Positions 25,601 to 35,654 of a DNA stretch of 64,000 bases are shown here, one piece after another (the stretch's first letter is position 1; each line of letters opens with the position of its first letter). Below the pieces are notes generated by a model. The model saw nothing but the letters and a program-made list of their open reading frames with translations. It was not told where the DNA came from and did not search any database. Source of the DNA: Burhinus oedicnemus (lineage: Eukaryota; Chordata; Aves; Charadriiformes; Burhinidae); NCBI GenBank assembly GCA_008921705.1, contig VFFE01006671.1:724506-788505 (forward strand), given 5' to 3'. Made by a program: the position numbers and the translations under genes.

Positions 25601-27568
25601 CCTCATGAACTACAACCTAAGTCACGTCCTAATCCAGTTATTGAACCGCACCCCTCGTGCCTCTGGTGTAATTCCCGACACTTGCAGAAGTACATGCAAA
25701 TTGCTCTAAATCCCTGTTTGCAGATCTAGTGGGCGTCTTTTTTTATATGAAGGGCTGCTTCACAAATATTACTGAATTACGCTGGCATTCGCCCCCCAGA
25801 GATGAATATAAGCAGTGAGACATTCAAAGCTGTTGCTGAGCATCATCAACTGCATTTTTGCATGCATTTTGCACACACAGGGAGTCACAGTCCTCTGCTG
25901 TCCCAGGAGATCCGGCCCAGGGCCTTGGGGCAAGTGAGGGGCTCGGTGAAGGCTGCAAGGTGGAAGTTTCCAGCCCCCATTGCTTGTACCATTGCCTCAG
26001 GAGCACGCCGCTATTTAAATATGGGACATTGCTGCCCCACAGTTTAGCCTCATCTCCATGTGGGCCGTGGCACACAAGTGCCACAAGCTGTGGCTCAAAG
26101 CCAGCCCGGCTGGCCTTAAAAGGAATAAAGCAAAGAAGTGACTTTCTGTTTCTCTTACGGTCCCTGTTGCCATCGTTGGGATGCTGGCTGGGAAAAAAAA
26201 AAAAGAAAAAAGCCAAGAGGCACATCCCCCTGCAGCTATCGGCTTGGCTTGTCCTTAGAGCTGCTGACAGATGGCAGAGCTTCGTCAGCTGTAAGCAATG
26301 CTGGGGAGCAGGCCTGGCAGATAAACTCTTACGGGCAGGGAGGGCATAAAGGTCAATGTCCTGGTTTGAGCAACACAGGACTAATTTCTCTTCTAAGGCT
26401 TAGGAAAACTGCACTTTTAGAGACTCTAGTGTCTGAATTTGTGAAAATATTTATGTTATAGCCAGCTACAGTGTGTGGGTGTCAAGGTCTCAGTGTTTTC
26501 GAGCTCGCCAGGTGCAGGGATGAGGAAGAGCAAGACCTGAGCACTTGACCCAAGCTGGCCAACAGAATTACTTCATACCATGAACATCACATTCAGTATA
26601 AATTAGAAAGTTTGCTGCAAAGTTCTTGCTCTCCCTTGATGGTGGTGATCCAGAGAACTTCTTGCCCTGGTGCCGGACCCCTGAGTCCTTCCCTTCCTCC
26701 TGAAGCCATAGCGCTCACAGTGTCCAACATTTACTGTCCACTGCTGGGAGTGCACAGCTTCCTACTGATAGAGTTGGCTGAGTATAATCCTTCTATATTT
26801 TATATTGGTACCAGGATCAATATTGGTTCTTTAGTGTTATTAATGTTAATTATCTAGTCTTATTCTATTAAACCTGTTTATATTTCAACCCTCGGGTTTC
26901 CTTTTTTTTTTCCCCGATTTCCCTTCCTGGGTGGGGAGGGGTCATCGGGTGATAGAATAATTGTCTAAACAACAATAAATTTTTGTGGGTTTCTCAAACC
27001 AGAACAGTCAGCATTGTGCACCCCACAGTGGGCTGCGCATCCACCACACGGCTGAGCTTCTCATGAAAAGTCTGCAAAACCCCGTGAGGTTTGCAGCTTT
27101 TTGCTTTCTCATTTGCACCAGCAGAACAGCATTAAGGGACTTGTCATCAGCTGCTGAGCAAGTTGGGCAGAGCTTTGGTGTGCCTGAAATCTTATACAGC
27201 ATTGCACAGCTATAAAATTTCTTGGAGGTGTAGGAACAAGGAGGTGAGGGTGCTGCAACGGAGACCCCCCGCCCCAAGCAGCGCTGAGCTGGCAGCCCTT
27301 AAAGCCTCAGTGCCTGTGCCTGCTCCTGGTAGCACCAAAGAAGAGCAGAGACCTGAAAATCCAAATATTTTCTTCCTAAGAGCCACCGCCGGGCGCAGGC
27401 ATTCCTCTGCTTATTTACTTCCAGCCCACACTGCTCCCCGCTGCTCCCAACCTGGTGCTGGGGTTGAAGCCTGGGGGTTACCTCTGTCGCGCACTTGGCC
27501 ACATGGAAAGCTGGGTCCTGGAGCAGTCCCACCACCGTCACCGCCACCGGCACCCGCCGCGGGCCCAT
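16532..27568 (-). CDS. PPIL6: PPIL6 (cyclophilin-like PPIL6), complete, 8 exons
   Basis: PPIL6 is a divergent member of the cyclophilin (peptidyl-prolyl isomerase) family. Exons are 27482-27568, 25427-25522, 24792-24980, 23452-23514, 23160-23307, 21749-21805, 18057-18192 and 16532-16643. They total 888 nt, giving 295 residues plus TGA; human PPIL6 is about 311. Residues 1-124 form the N-terminal region particular to PPIL6 ([39 protein letters not shown]). The cyclophilin fold follows: [55 protein letters not shown] and [14 protein letters not shown]. The catalytic Arg of FHR and the Gln of the WIQGG segment are kept. Positions equivalent to PPIA Phe60, Trp121 and His126 are Trp, Tyr and Tyr, so isomerase activity and cyclosporin binding are doubtful. 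Intron 3 uses a GC donor. The start codon is the first ATG in frame with the conserved segment; the N-terminus is about 15 residues shorter than human. Confidence 0.93.
18057..18192 (-). CDS. PPIL6: PPIL6 exon 7: cyclophilin core
   Basis: A 136-nt exon encoding [40 protein letters not shown] and KYVAF. It contains the NGSQF signature. It enters in phase 1 from CCCTAG and leaves in phase 2 at TTCGG|GTAGGT. Confidence 0.93.
18585..18640 (-). repeat. MIR-like SINE fragment
   Basis: The plus strand segment around TACAGATGAGGAAGGCAGGA, followed by GGCAGAG, matches the complement of the MIR core (..cctcatctgt..). It is short and degenerate, in PPIL6 intron 6, sense with the gene. MIRs are ancient amniote SINEs rarely still recognisable in birds. 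Confidence 0.35.
21085..21348 (+). mobile_element. CR1 LINE 3' tail, plus strand
   Basis: It shows the standard avian CR1 end: GGTGAGGCACTGGAACAGGT, GTTCAAGGCCAGGCTGGATG, GGAAGGTGTCCCTGGCCATG and CCTTCCAACCCAAACCATTC, then imperfect ATTCTATGATT repeats. It is a 5'-truncated dead copy in PPIL6 intron 6, antisense to the gene. Confidence 0.93.
21749..21805 (-). CDS. PPIL6: PPIL6 exon 6
   Basis: A 57-nt exon encoding [19 protein letters not shown], the conserved cyclophilin G(K/N)G..G.SIYG segment. It lies between CTGCAG and GAAG|GTATAG, phase 1 to 1. Confidence 0.92.
23160..23307 (-). CDS. PPIL6: PPIL6 exon 5: FHR...QGG active-site strand
   Basis: The 148-nt exon encodes [20 protein letters not shown], a loop, then [20 protein letters not shown], ending in phase 1 at GAG|GTGCGT. 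It holds the catalytic Arg equivalent and the QGG signature. Confidence 0.92.
23452..23514 (-). CDS. PPIL6: PPIL6 exon 4: start of the cyclophilin fold
   Basis: A 63-nt, phase-0 exon encoding [20 protein letters not shown] plus E, the first beta strands of the cyclophilin domain. It lies between TTTAAACAG and GAG|GTATGT. Confidence 0.92.
24385..24735 (-). mobile_element. CR1 LINE 3' tail, minus strand
   Basis: The complement of the CR1 end is clear: TTGGTTGGAAGAGACCTTTA, CCAAGTCCAACCATCAACCT, GGGCAGCCTGTTCCAATGTT and CCTCTTGTCCTATCGCTTGT. It is 5'-truncated and lies sense-oriented in PPIL6 intron 3, ending about 57 bases from exon 3 and its GC donor. Confidence 0.92.
24792..24980 (-). CDS. 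PPIL6: PPIL6 exon 3, ends at a GC donor
   Basis: It encodes 63 residues from [20 protein letters not shown] to SKYLKNSQ. The acceptor is GAAATGCAG. The junction that keeps the frame with exon 4 is CAG|GCAAGT, a perfect GC-AG donor; no GT donor fits. A CR1 copy begins about 57 bases into the following intron. Confidence 0.9.
25427..25522 (-). CDS. PPIL6: PPIL6 exon 2
   Basis: It encodes [20 protein letters not shown] and then [12 protein letters not shown], 32 residues, phase 0 at both ends, between ATCTAG and AAG|GTAACT. The alternative acceptor six bases inside (CTCTGAAG) would remove two residues. The outer one aligns gap-free with human. Confidence 0.88.
25523..27481 (-). other. PPIL6: PPIL6 intron 1
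   Basis: The intron carries an ERVL-type LTR (26,357-27,006). Otherwise no exon or RNA gene is recognised. An A-rich run lies at 26,191-26,209. Confidence 0.6.
26357..27006 (+). mobile_element. Avian ERVL-type solo LTR
   Basis: About 650 bp beginning TGTCCTGGTTTGAGC and ending AAACCAGAACA. It resembles the common avian ERVL LTR family in the GACCCAAGCTGGCCAA block, the CATACCATG..TCACATTCAGTATAAA promoter-like block, the TATTAAACCTGTTTATATTT signal and the downstream pyrimidine-rich segment. The flanks are GTCAA and GTCAG, a near-matching 5-bp target duplication. No gag, pol or env sequence adjoins it, so it is read as a solo LTR. It is old and non-coding, antisense in PPIL6 intron 1. Confidence 0.75.
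27482..27568 (-). CDS. PPIL6: PPIL6 exon 1
   Basis: It encodes [20 protein letters not shown] and then FHVAKCATE, 29 residues, ending at donor GAG|GTAACC in phase 0. An upstream ATG about 19 bases earlier is out of frame, so this ATG is preferred. Confidence 0.8.
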
Positions 27569-28300
27569 GGCACCCTGGCCACCATGAGTCTGAATCTGTC
27601 AACAGAGCCCGGCTCCACGGCAACGCTGGACACCAACACACAGGCCCCCCCTTCTGCATTTCTAAGCACTTCCCAAGCCTAACTTCAACTGTGTCGGAGG
27701 GTGGGAAACGCTCTGATTTCTGTTTTCCCTTGAAGGAAGGAAAACGAGGTTACACAGAAAGTGTGTGGCAGAGCTCATGACGGATGCTGTCAGTACGAGA
27801 TCATGATCCTGTTGCCAACGGTGGCTAATAGCAGATGCTCAGCAAAAAGGGGTAAGAATAAGCAAACATGAGAGCAGTGCTTCCCCATTACTCTCCCAAC
27901 CTCTGGTGAGCCTCTGCTCAAGGATTTCCCGATATCTTTGTGTTTAATTCCCCTTGGTGGCTCTTTTTCATGTGAATTTCTTTGCTTTTCAGACAAATGT
28001 AAAAATCCGGCACCCACAAAATCCCGTGGCGATGAGATTTACAGCTTAATTACACCCTGTGTGAAGTCTGCATCTCCTTTTGACGCGGAAATTCCTACCC
28101 CCCGCTGTATTTGCTGGGCGCTGCTAAGACATCATTCCCGCTGGCAGCCCGGGCAGAGCGGTACGGCACATCAACGGGGCAGTTCCAGAGGGGTCGCGGC
28201 TCCCGCAGCAAAGCTTTGTGCCACTGCGGCAGCTTTGCGCCCTTTCGGCTAACGCAGCACGTGCAAAAGTGGTTTTGTGGGACAGCTGTAGGTTCAGCAC
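27569..28300 (-). promoter_or_regulatory. 5' flank and probable promoter of PPIL6
   Basis: Upstream of the PPIL6 ATG the sequence is moderately GC-rich, with CpG-rich patches at 27,500-27,640 and 28,080-28,270. No TATA box is obvious. A non-coding first exon could lie here but no unique donor was identified. Confidence 0.4.
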
Positions 28301-28402
28301 GGGCTTCTGTCAGCACAGCTGGATCAGGTCACTTTTCATCTCTGAGCAAGGTGAATTTTAGGAGACACTGGTGTTAGAAGTGACAAGACTGAATTGTACG
28401 TC

Positions 28403-28434
28403 ATGTCAAAAATTTGCACAATTTTTCATGACAT
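28403..28434. repeat. Imperfect inverted repeat
   Basis: ATGTCAAAAATT and AATTTTTCATGACAT pair around a five-base loop with a two-base bulge. The arms are AT-rich. No function is apparent. Confidence 0.5.
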
Positions 28435-28836
28435 CATGAAGCAACAGAGCAATCATCACATCCCCAGGAAAAACACATCTTTAACATGTCAAGATCCTGT
28501 TGCAGATGAGACAGTTATCATTTTTCATGTGGAAACTACGTTCTGCAGAACAACCCTATATTAAATGCAATAAAAATGATATTAATTTCTTGTGCACTTT
28601 TTTTTACAATTGTATATCCAAATGGCTTTATAAAGTGCTAAATTTGTACGTGACCACAGAGTCAGAACCAAAAAGCCTATAGCCTCTCAGCTAGGTGTTT
28701 CTGAACTACCCATGCCTGTAAAAAATTCAGATTGAGAAAGAAATCACAGGTTGCAGAAGGGCTTCCCCAGGTAGCCCTGAAGTTTCTCTAGGCCGTGTGT
28801 GGTGCAGTGATAGTTTCTTACAGCGATTCATCAGGG

Positions 28837-28965
28837 TCACATTTTCGTAGCTATTTTGTTGGGATTTACAGCAATGTTGGATTTGAAGAGCTCCGTCCTC
28901 ATGTCATGAAAGACCATGAAGACGATCAGATTCTGAAGGTTTAGCTCCCACAGCTGCTCCCTGGC
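28837..28965 (-). pseudogene. Orphan 42-codon frame after a splice-like acceptor
   Basis: After GTCTTTCAG the minus strand reads AREQLWELNLQNLIVFMVFH then DMRTELFKSN and ends in TGA; the frame is open a further 13 codons upstream. Composition looks protein-like, and the F..R.QL.E...N.....F.D spacing loosely recalls LINE reverse transcriptases. I do not recognise a gene, and no partner exon was found. It may be a degraded retroelement fragment or chance. Confidence 0.2.
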
Positions 28966-30340
28966 CTGAAAGACCCGTGCACAAGCTGTTATCGTTTCAT
29001 TTTACGATGTTGTCCCGCTGAAAAAATGCAGAAGATTGAGGGAGGCGGAACAGTTTGGACAAGGGGCCGTATTAAAGTCCTACGGTAGGACAAGGCGGTT
29101 TGAATCGACACACAGGTACTGGGTGGCAGCAGACAAGCCGAGGCGTGACGGCAGGTAACCGCAGTAAAGCAGCATGTGAAACTGCAGCTACGGTTTGTAG
29201 TCCGTGACTGGGCAATGCAAAGGAAAGCCCGTTCCCTCCTCCTCCCGAGGGCCGGCCGGCCGGCAGGACAACTGCCGGAGCCTCTGCAGGCTGTGACAAG
29301 CAGAGCCTAATTTTTGTAGCCAGGCTCTATGGCTTCTGCTATAGCCCAAAAAAAGTCTACAGCAGCCTTATGTAAAGTCAAGAAGAGAAGCAGCATACCC
29401 AGAGTCTAATATAAAATCAGTAACGCTTCAGTAAATACTCTCTTCGCTACTTATTTTTCTCTACATCCATATTTTTAGCTTGATACAAGTTAATACAACT
29501 AAAGTTTATTTGGCCTTTTAAAATGCCTCTTCCCTCCTTTTTTAACTACAAAATGCAAATATTAAAACGAGAGCAATCCACTGCATATTATTTAAAAAAA
29601 AAACAGATTGATGTCTGCATTTTGTAAATGTGCTTAAATTTATGCACAAATTCTGTTCCTGAAATTCAATTCTGCACATACATATGACTGGCTCCTGTTA
29701 TTCCTTTTGCTTTAAAAAAAAAAAAAAATTAGCTGGGTTTTTTTTACTGATAATTTCTAGGCATGGAAATTCTTACTGTCATTGTGGGCCAGAAAGGGAA
29801 TTAACTATAAACATGCTGCTAAGTCAGCTAATGGCCGAAGTCAGGAAGAAAAGCAACAATTAGGCAAATGAGCTTAGTATTATTAGCCAACAAGCTAGTA
29901 ATATCACTAGCTGTACAGGAGTGTTTTCTGCAAATTTATGATAGGCTTTTTAAAAAAAAAGAGCAAGCCAAGAGCCACCAATTACTTGCTGTCTCTATCC
30001 ATTGTGGCTTTTATTTCTCCCCTTCTTTTTGCAATGTTTTTGTAATTCAGGTACATTAAAATCTATTCAACAGGTTGCCAACTATCAAAATTACATAGAT
30101 CAAAATCTTAAACTGGATGATTATTATTCATTTCAGCCTCTTTCTGCTACCTGTTTATGACAATATGTTGTTCTGCAAGCTTATTCATATTTCTTAGATG
30201 AGCATAAATGTCTTGCTGGTGTTAAGAGTTAGACAGGAGTTTGCCGGTGCTGCTGTGCTCTGCCAGCTGCGGCAGACGTGCCACACTGCATTCGGTTTGG
30301 TGAGAGCGACGATTACCATGAAGAAAAGTATGGAAGAAGC

Positions 30341-30747
30341 ATAGAATCCTAGAATAGTTTGGGTTGGAAGGAACCTTTAAAGGTCATCTAGTCCAACGCC
30401 CTGCAATAAGCAGGGACATCTTCAACTAGATCAGGTTGCTCAAAGCCTCGTCCAACCTGACCTTGAATGTTTCCAGGGATGGGGCATCTACCACCTCTCT
30501 GGGCAACCTGTTCCAGTGTCTCACCACCCTCGTTGTAGAAGTGTCTTCCTTATATCTAGTCTAACTCTACCCTCTTTTAGTTTAAAACCATTAACCCTTG
30601 TCCTATCGCAACAGGCCCTGCTAAAAATTTCATCCCTGTCTTTCCTGTAGGCCCTCTTTAAGTACTGGAAGGCTGCTGTAAGGTCTCTCCGGAGCCTTCT
30701 CCAGGCTGAACAACCCCAACTCTCTCAGCCTGTCCTCATAGGAGAGG
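30341..30747 (-). mobile_element. CR1 LINE 3' tail, minus strand
   Basis: The complement of the CR1 end includes GGGTTGGAAGGAACCTTTAA, GGTCATCTAGTCCAACGCCC, CTCTGGGCAACCTGTTCCAG, CCTTGTCCTATCGCAACAGG and CTCTCAGCCTGTCCTCATAG. It is a 5'-truncated intergenic copy. Confidence 0.94.
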
Positions 30748-32929
30748 TGAAAGCACATGAATGCATGGGAAGTTGTACAGCACATTTAAATTACGAAACT
30801 GAAACCCTTTCAAAGGCTGGGCAGCTAATGTTCTTGGAAACATGAAGTCCTTGAAACACGTACACATGCCCTGACATGAGACCCAAGAGTTTTGCTTCTG
30901 CGGGCTTGTCAAGCGTTTCCTCACTCCAAACCTCTCTGGCTGCAGCCGTTTCAGTTCCTTTCACACCAAGATAGCATCTGCAAGAGACTGAGAAAGAGAA
31001 CAGAAAGGCAGATTGGATTAATACAATAAACCCAACAACTGAGAGAGCCCCCCATGTGAAGGTACTCTGGCAGGAGAGCTGATAGGGGTCACCCAGCGAC
31101 ATTTTGGTGAAGGGTGAGTCAAATGACTACTGCATTGCCCTGCTGAAAGTCACATAAAGAAAAATGCTGCGCTTGTAGAAGATGCAAATGACAAATAACT
31201 TCACAGCAAATACCTGGAGAGGAACCACTGCACAGCTTATCTGCTGAAGCTGCTGAACCACAACAGTGTGCTGTGATGACTAGGGGGAGGGCCACCACCG
31301 CTCTTTCACACCAGGCCCTTGGGCTGCCACGAGTCCTTTCTGAGAGATACTATGCAAGGAAAACTCAGCTGTTAGACCACCCAGCAGTCAAAGCAATCAA
31401 TGTGGGAGACTTCAAAAAAGGTCTTCCTACTGCCAGGGGATAAAGGGCAGATTCAGCTCTGGAAAGAAGGAAGACCTCTGTAAGTTTACTCTTCCAGGTG
31501 GAAAGTAGAAACTGACATCACTTTATCAGGAAATTTAATGCAAAGCCAAAGGGATAACCTGTTTGTTGTACTGAGGTACTAATTGGGCTGTCCACAACAA
31601 CCTGAAGCTCTCCAGGTGACTGCTATAATAGCCACAGGCATGTTGCCTTCACGGGCAAGGAGGATGCGGTGGTTTGAAGGGAAGACCCATGAACACATGT
31701 GAGAATTGGTTCCCTTCAGGAACGCACAGACAGCAGGCTACGATTGTGGATGTTAGAAAAACTTGCAGAACAGAGTGGGGAGTTGCTACCTAAAGCAAAG
31801 CTCTGCATCGTGCTATTCCAAAGATACTTTCAATTAAGTAGAATTAAAATATTAGCCAGAAATGAGTAGTAAGCATACTACAGTGAGATGCTGGTTCACC
31901 TAGCCTATGCCTGGATGGTTTTTTCCATTTGGAAGAATTGCTTGGGCCAGAGATGAACAGCAGTCCATCTGTTGTAGAAAACCGTTCATTGTTCACCATG
32001 TTTTATGCAGGATCTGAAAAGGGATGGAGCATATAGGACTGTCGCAGCTCACAGGACTCCAGGTCTGCAAGAAGCAGACTCTTTAATGCCTCTAACGAAT
32101 AGATAAAAGAGGTCCTGAAAGCATAGCTGTGGCAAATACAGCATTGCCAGCTCCTTCTCCACTCTTAAAGAGAGCCTGCAATAGCGGTAGGATTGGGAAA
32201 AAGCCTGCACAGACAGACTTCTGACCATGGGAAGATAAGTGTACCCAGGAGGCAGCCTTGACTGCTGCCCAGACTCTGGGGCACACTTGCTTTGCAAACC
32301 CGTCTCCTCCCAGCCACTCACAAGTTGGGCTCAGCTTCTCCTGGATGTGGGCACTTGCACAGTCAGTGAGCGGTCTGCTGCAGGGGTGGAAGCCGTGGGG
32401 ACACAGAAAATGTACCAGGTTGCTGCGCTCACATGGGCGTTGCGTCAATGATTTGGGAGGAATCCCGTGCTAGCTTTCATTTAAGGTGAAGTGGGAAAAG
32501 ACTGGAAAAAACCCAAACCAGCACACTAGGATAGTTCTTAGCAAACACCATGAACTTGATCACAATGACTAACCCAGCTAAGATAGTAAAACAAGCTTTT
32601 TACAAATAAAGAGATGCAAGCCAAACTTTCCTGAGCAACTGGCAAGATTGATGCCAGGCTCAACACTCCTAACTTTAACCTGTGAATACGCGTTCAGTTT
32701 GAAAGAGATCATGGCGAGGCAGTCATCTCCTCTTCCACTTAGATGCTAAGAGGTAATTGCCGTACAACCCCTAGTAGTGCTTTTTTAGTTCCTCTGAGCA
32801 GGAAAGAGAGCATAAAACAAATAGAAAAACAACCCTTGCAAAGTAACACATGCCGGGATGAAGCTTTTCCTACTGGCAGCATAATTTGCTTTCACAGCTC
32901 ATGAAATACTCTGATACGCATTTGTCAAA

Positions 32930-32985
32930 AATGAGATGCTGGACTGGAAGGCCCATCGGTCTAATCCACACTGCCCGCGTCTCGG
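32930..32985 (+). repeat. Possible old LINE 3'-end fragment
   Basis: The phrase GATGCTGGACTGGAAGGCCC ATCGGTCTAATCCA recalls the gene-poor tail shared by old sauropsid CR1-like elements (..ggac..gg..cattggtct.atcca). It is very short, so the call is weak. Confidence 0.25.
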
Positions 32986-34164
32986 CTTCCACGCGCAGAA
33001 CAGCAAACTCTCTTGAACTTTAGATTGCCGAGGTCAAGAAATGCTACTTACAGCTAAACCATGAATACAGCTGGCAAGCAGAGTAAGTGTACACACAATA
33101 CTCAAATACACGCTTAACACCTCATGTTTGCTCTACCCCTCAGGAATTTGTTTCAACTTCCACCTGAAGAGTCAGCCAAAATCTTCAGAAAAAGCCAATA
33201 TTTCACAAACTTGCATTTGAAAAAAGAATAGTAAAATCCTCCTAGAATTGAACTACACTGGGTAACTTATAAATGGAGTAGAAGAAACACAACGGTGTTA
33301 ATTGCTCATAAAAATGGATCTTTCCGTAGTCTACTTCTTTTCCTGCATTTATGTCCAAAATCCTAATCTCATTTTAACATAGTAAGCAGTGAGATGGATT
33401 TGCTAAGATTACTCTGTGTGAGAAAATGAGAAGTTAAGGTGTTTACTGGCTAAGGAATATTTAGAGAGCTGCTTTGAAACGTAGTTTTTAGGGCATGCAT
33501 CTTTTGCTAAATAGTTCTTAGTGGCAGCTGGAGTAAACAGCAAAGCTGAAGGGGTTTCCTTTCAAATTCAAAGCAATCCTAGGCTTCAGTTACAGCCTTA
33601 AAAATGCACATACAGAAAAGGGGTTTATTTTCATCTTTAGTAGAAATGCATTCACTAGAAAGGAAGCAAATGGTGTCAAAAAAGCAACATTTGTGGTATG
33701 AGAAACCACGAGCTTCTCAAGTGCAAGCTACAATGTGTGCTGACAGCTTAAGCAACGCAGGGTGCAAGATGAGTCACTGCTGTGCTATTCTCAGAAGCTC
33801 ATTTCTTCACTGGTAATTTGGTAGAAAAGCATAAGAAAATTCCAAACCTAAAACTTGATTCTTTTTAGTTACCGCAAAAGCATCAAGTGATCACTATGTG
33901 ATAGTGTCTCGAGCATAACTGTAGCACCATACTTAATCCTGCAACAACAATCCTGATCAAAGCTCAAAAAAAAAAATTTAAGTTATTTTACTGGCAGTCT
34001 TAGAATTTAGCTTGTAACCAGCTTTTAAGCATTTCAGGATTCATAAGTATATGGCAGAGGACCTCAGTGCAAACTCCTGTAAACTTATGACCAGACAGTA
34101 TTATGGCTGCACATTACAGTATTTTAGAGAAAATCGAAGCTGTTAGGATGAAAACTCCATAGTA

Positions 34165-34170
34165 TTTATT
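34165..34170 (-). terminator. Candidate distal polyadenylation signal of ZBTB24
   Basis: AATAAA on the minus strand, about 2.3 kb after the ZBTB24 stop codon. Long 3' UTRs are plausible for this gene, but nothing here decides between this and the proximal signal. Confidence 0.25.
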
Positions 34171-34554
34171 GTAAACTTAGATTTATACAATTAATCGGTA
34201 CGATTTTCACAGATGTCGTAACAAGTTTCACTTGTATTTTTCCATCTGTTCTTGCAACATCAAGACTTCAAGCTTCTGAAGTACAACTGCAGAATATGCT
34301 GCTTCTTTCTGGTGGCAGAAGTATATAAACTATAATTCCCCATTCCAAGAGGAAAAAACAAAAGATGAAACACCTAACTAGAGTTTTGCTGTGGCACATT
34401 TTGTTTTTTGCATTGATTTATTCCCACTGTTTACCCTTTTCATGATCCATTTATGTAAAAACTGATCTGGTACTTTGACAAAATGGAGACAGTCGACCAA
34501 ACTCCAGCAGCACATGGTCAGAAGCCAGCTGAGTAGTCTGGACTTGAACAAGGA

Positions 34555-35045
34555 ATTTCATCCAGAATTTGGGCTCCCCAGAACAAGACAGAATTGACAC
34601 ACTGGACTGAGGGCAGCAGAATGCGGCCAAAGTGACTAAAGAGCTGGAGCACATGATGGAAAAGCCAGAGAGAGATGGGTTTGTTCAGGCCTTAAGAGGA
34701 GAAGGCTTTGGGAGGACCTTACTGCTGTCTTCAATTACCTAATGGGAGGGTGTAGAGAGGACAAAGCCAGACACTTCTTGGAGGTGCAGCAGAAGGACAA
34801 GAGGCAGTGGACACAAACCAGAACATGGGAATTTCCAGTTAAATACAGGAAACATTTTTTTCCACTGCAAATATGGTCAAACACTGCAACTGGTGGCATA
34901 GACAACTTGTGGATCTCCATCCCTGGAAGCGTTCAAAACTCAACCAGACAACAGCAACATGATCTAGGCGCATCTACTTTGAGGAAGGTGGTGGACCAGA
35001 TGGCCTCTGGAAGTCCCTTCCACCTTAAATTATTCTATCATTCTA
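34555..35045 (+). mobile_element. Diverged CR1 LINE 3' region, plus strand
   Basis: Recognisable CR1 blocks are spaced correctly: GGGCTCCCCAGAACAAGACA, TTAAGAGGAGAAGGCTTTGG, TCTTCAATTACCTAATGGGA, TCCATCCCTGGAAGCGTTCA and AAGTCCCTTCCACCTTAAAT, then TTCTATCATTCTAC. It is older than the other tails and antisense to ZBTB24, possibly within its long 3' UTR. Confidence 0.75.
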
Positions 35046-35341
35046 CACACTGGGCTTTTATGCCAGTGACTCTCTCTGAGCAGTCATATAAGCCACACAC
35101 TTACAAAGATCTTTTGTTTTGCTTTTAAATTGACCTGCTAATTCCTTAATTGTTACATTTTTCATTTGTTAAAACATAAAATATAAATGTGAATCACAAG
35201 TATGGCATTTTAAACCTGAAGTGATGATTGAACACATTGCTTTAAGTACCAGTGGCATTTTATCTGGATTTTAACACACTATAGTGAGATGTTACCAGTA
35301 GCCAAACTTGAAAATGCAAAGCATGTATTCTGGCATGGCAT

Positions 35342-35347
35342 TTTATT
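35342..35347 (-). terminator. Candidate proximal polyadenylation signal of ZBTB24
   Basis: AATAAA on the minus strand about 1.16 kb after the stop codon, the first canonical signal noticed downstream of the ZBTB24 coding end. Confidence 0.35.
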
Positions 35348-35654
35348 AAGATGTCAATCTTTTGTGTTAGCAGTCAGCCAGTCATTGAAAACAATCTGTA
35401 CACATCTAATCTAGTCAGCGAAAATAGCTGTACAACTTCAACACAATATGCCCCCTTTATATAGCTCATTATGCTTTGAAGTGATTCTATTCATTGTTCA
35501 AGTCCCCACAAAAACAATTACCACCTTTTACATATATTAAAAGTAACATTACATTCTGCTCTCAGAAGTACAAAAAAATAACACTTTAAATATACATTGG
35601 CTCCTAAGCTTAGATTGAGTCCTGTCAGGAAGAGAATTTTGCACTTCAATAGAC

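Larger units (their letters stand above)
28301..34160. other. PPIL6-ZBTB24 intergenic stretch, no supported gene
   Basis: It contains a CR1 tail (30,341-30,747), an imperfect hairpin (28,403-28,434), a small CpG-rich patch (29,080-29,290) and a few short orphan reading frames. No exon resembling SMPD2 or MICAL1, the mammalian genes at this place, was recognised on either strand. Confidence 0.5.

Noticed and set aside
30791..31102. Minus-strand frame containing AREVWSEETLDK, reminiscent of EEVWSE in SMPD2
   Set aside because: Only five residues agree, the strand is opposite to mammalian SMPD2, and nothing else in the frame resembles a sphingomyelinase.
31276..31443. 55-codon plus-strand frame starting MTRGRATTAL
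   Set aside because: Too short, no recognised similarity, no splice sites or conserved partner; may be a chance frame or an unrecognised transposon relic.
32049..32448. Overlapping frames on both strands at 32 kb
   Set aside because: Mutual shadows without domains or splice continuity.
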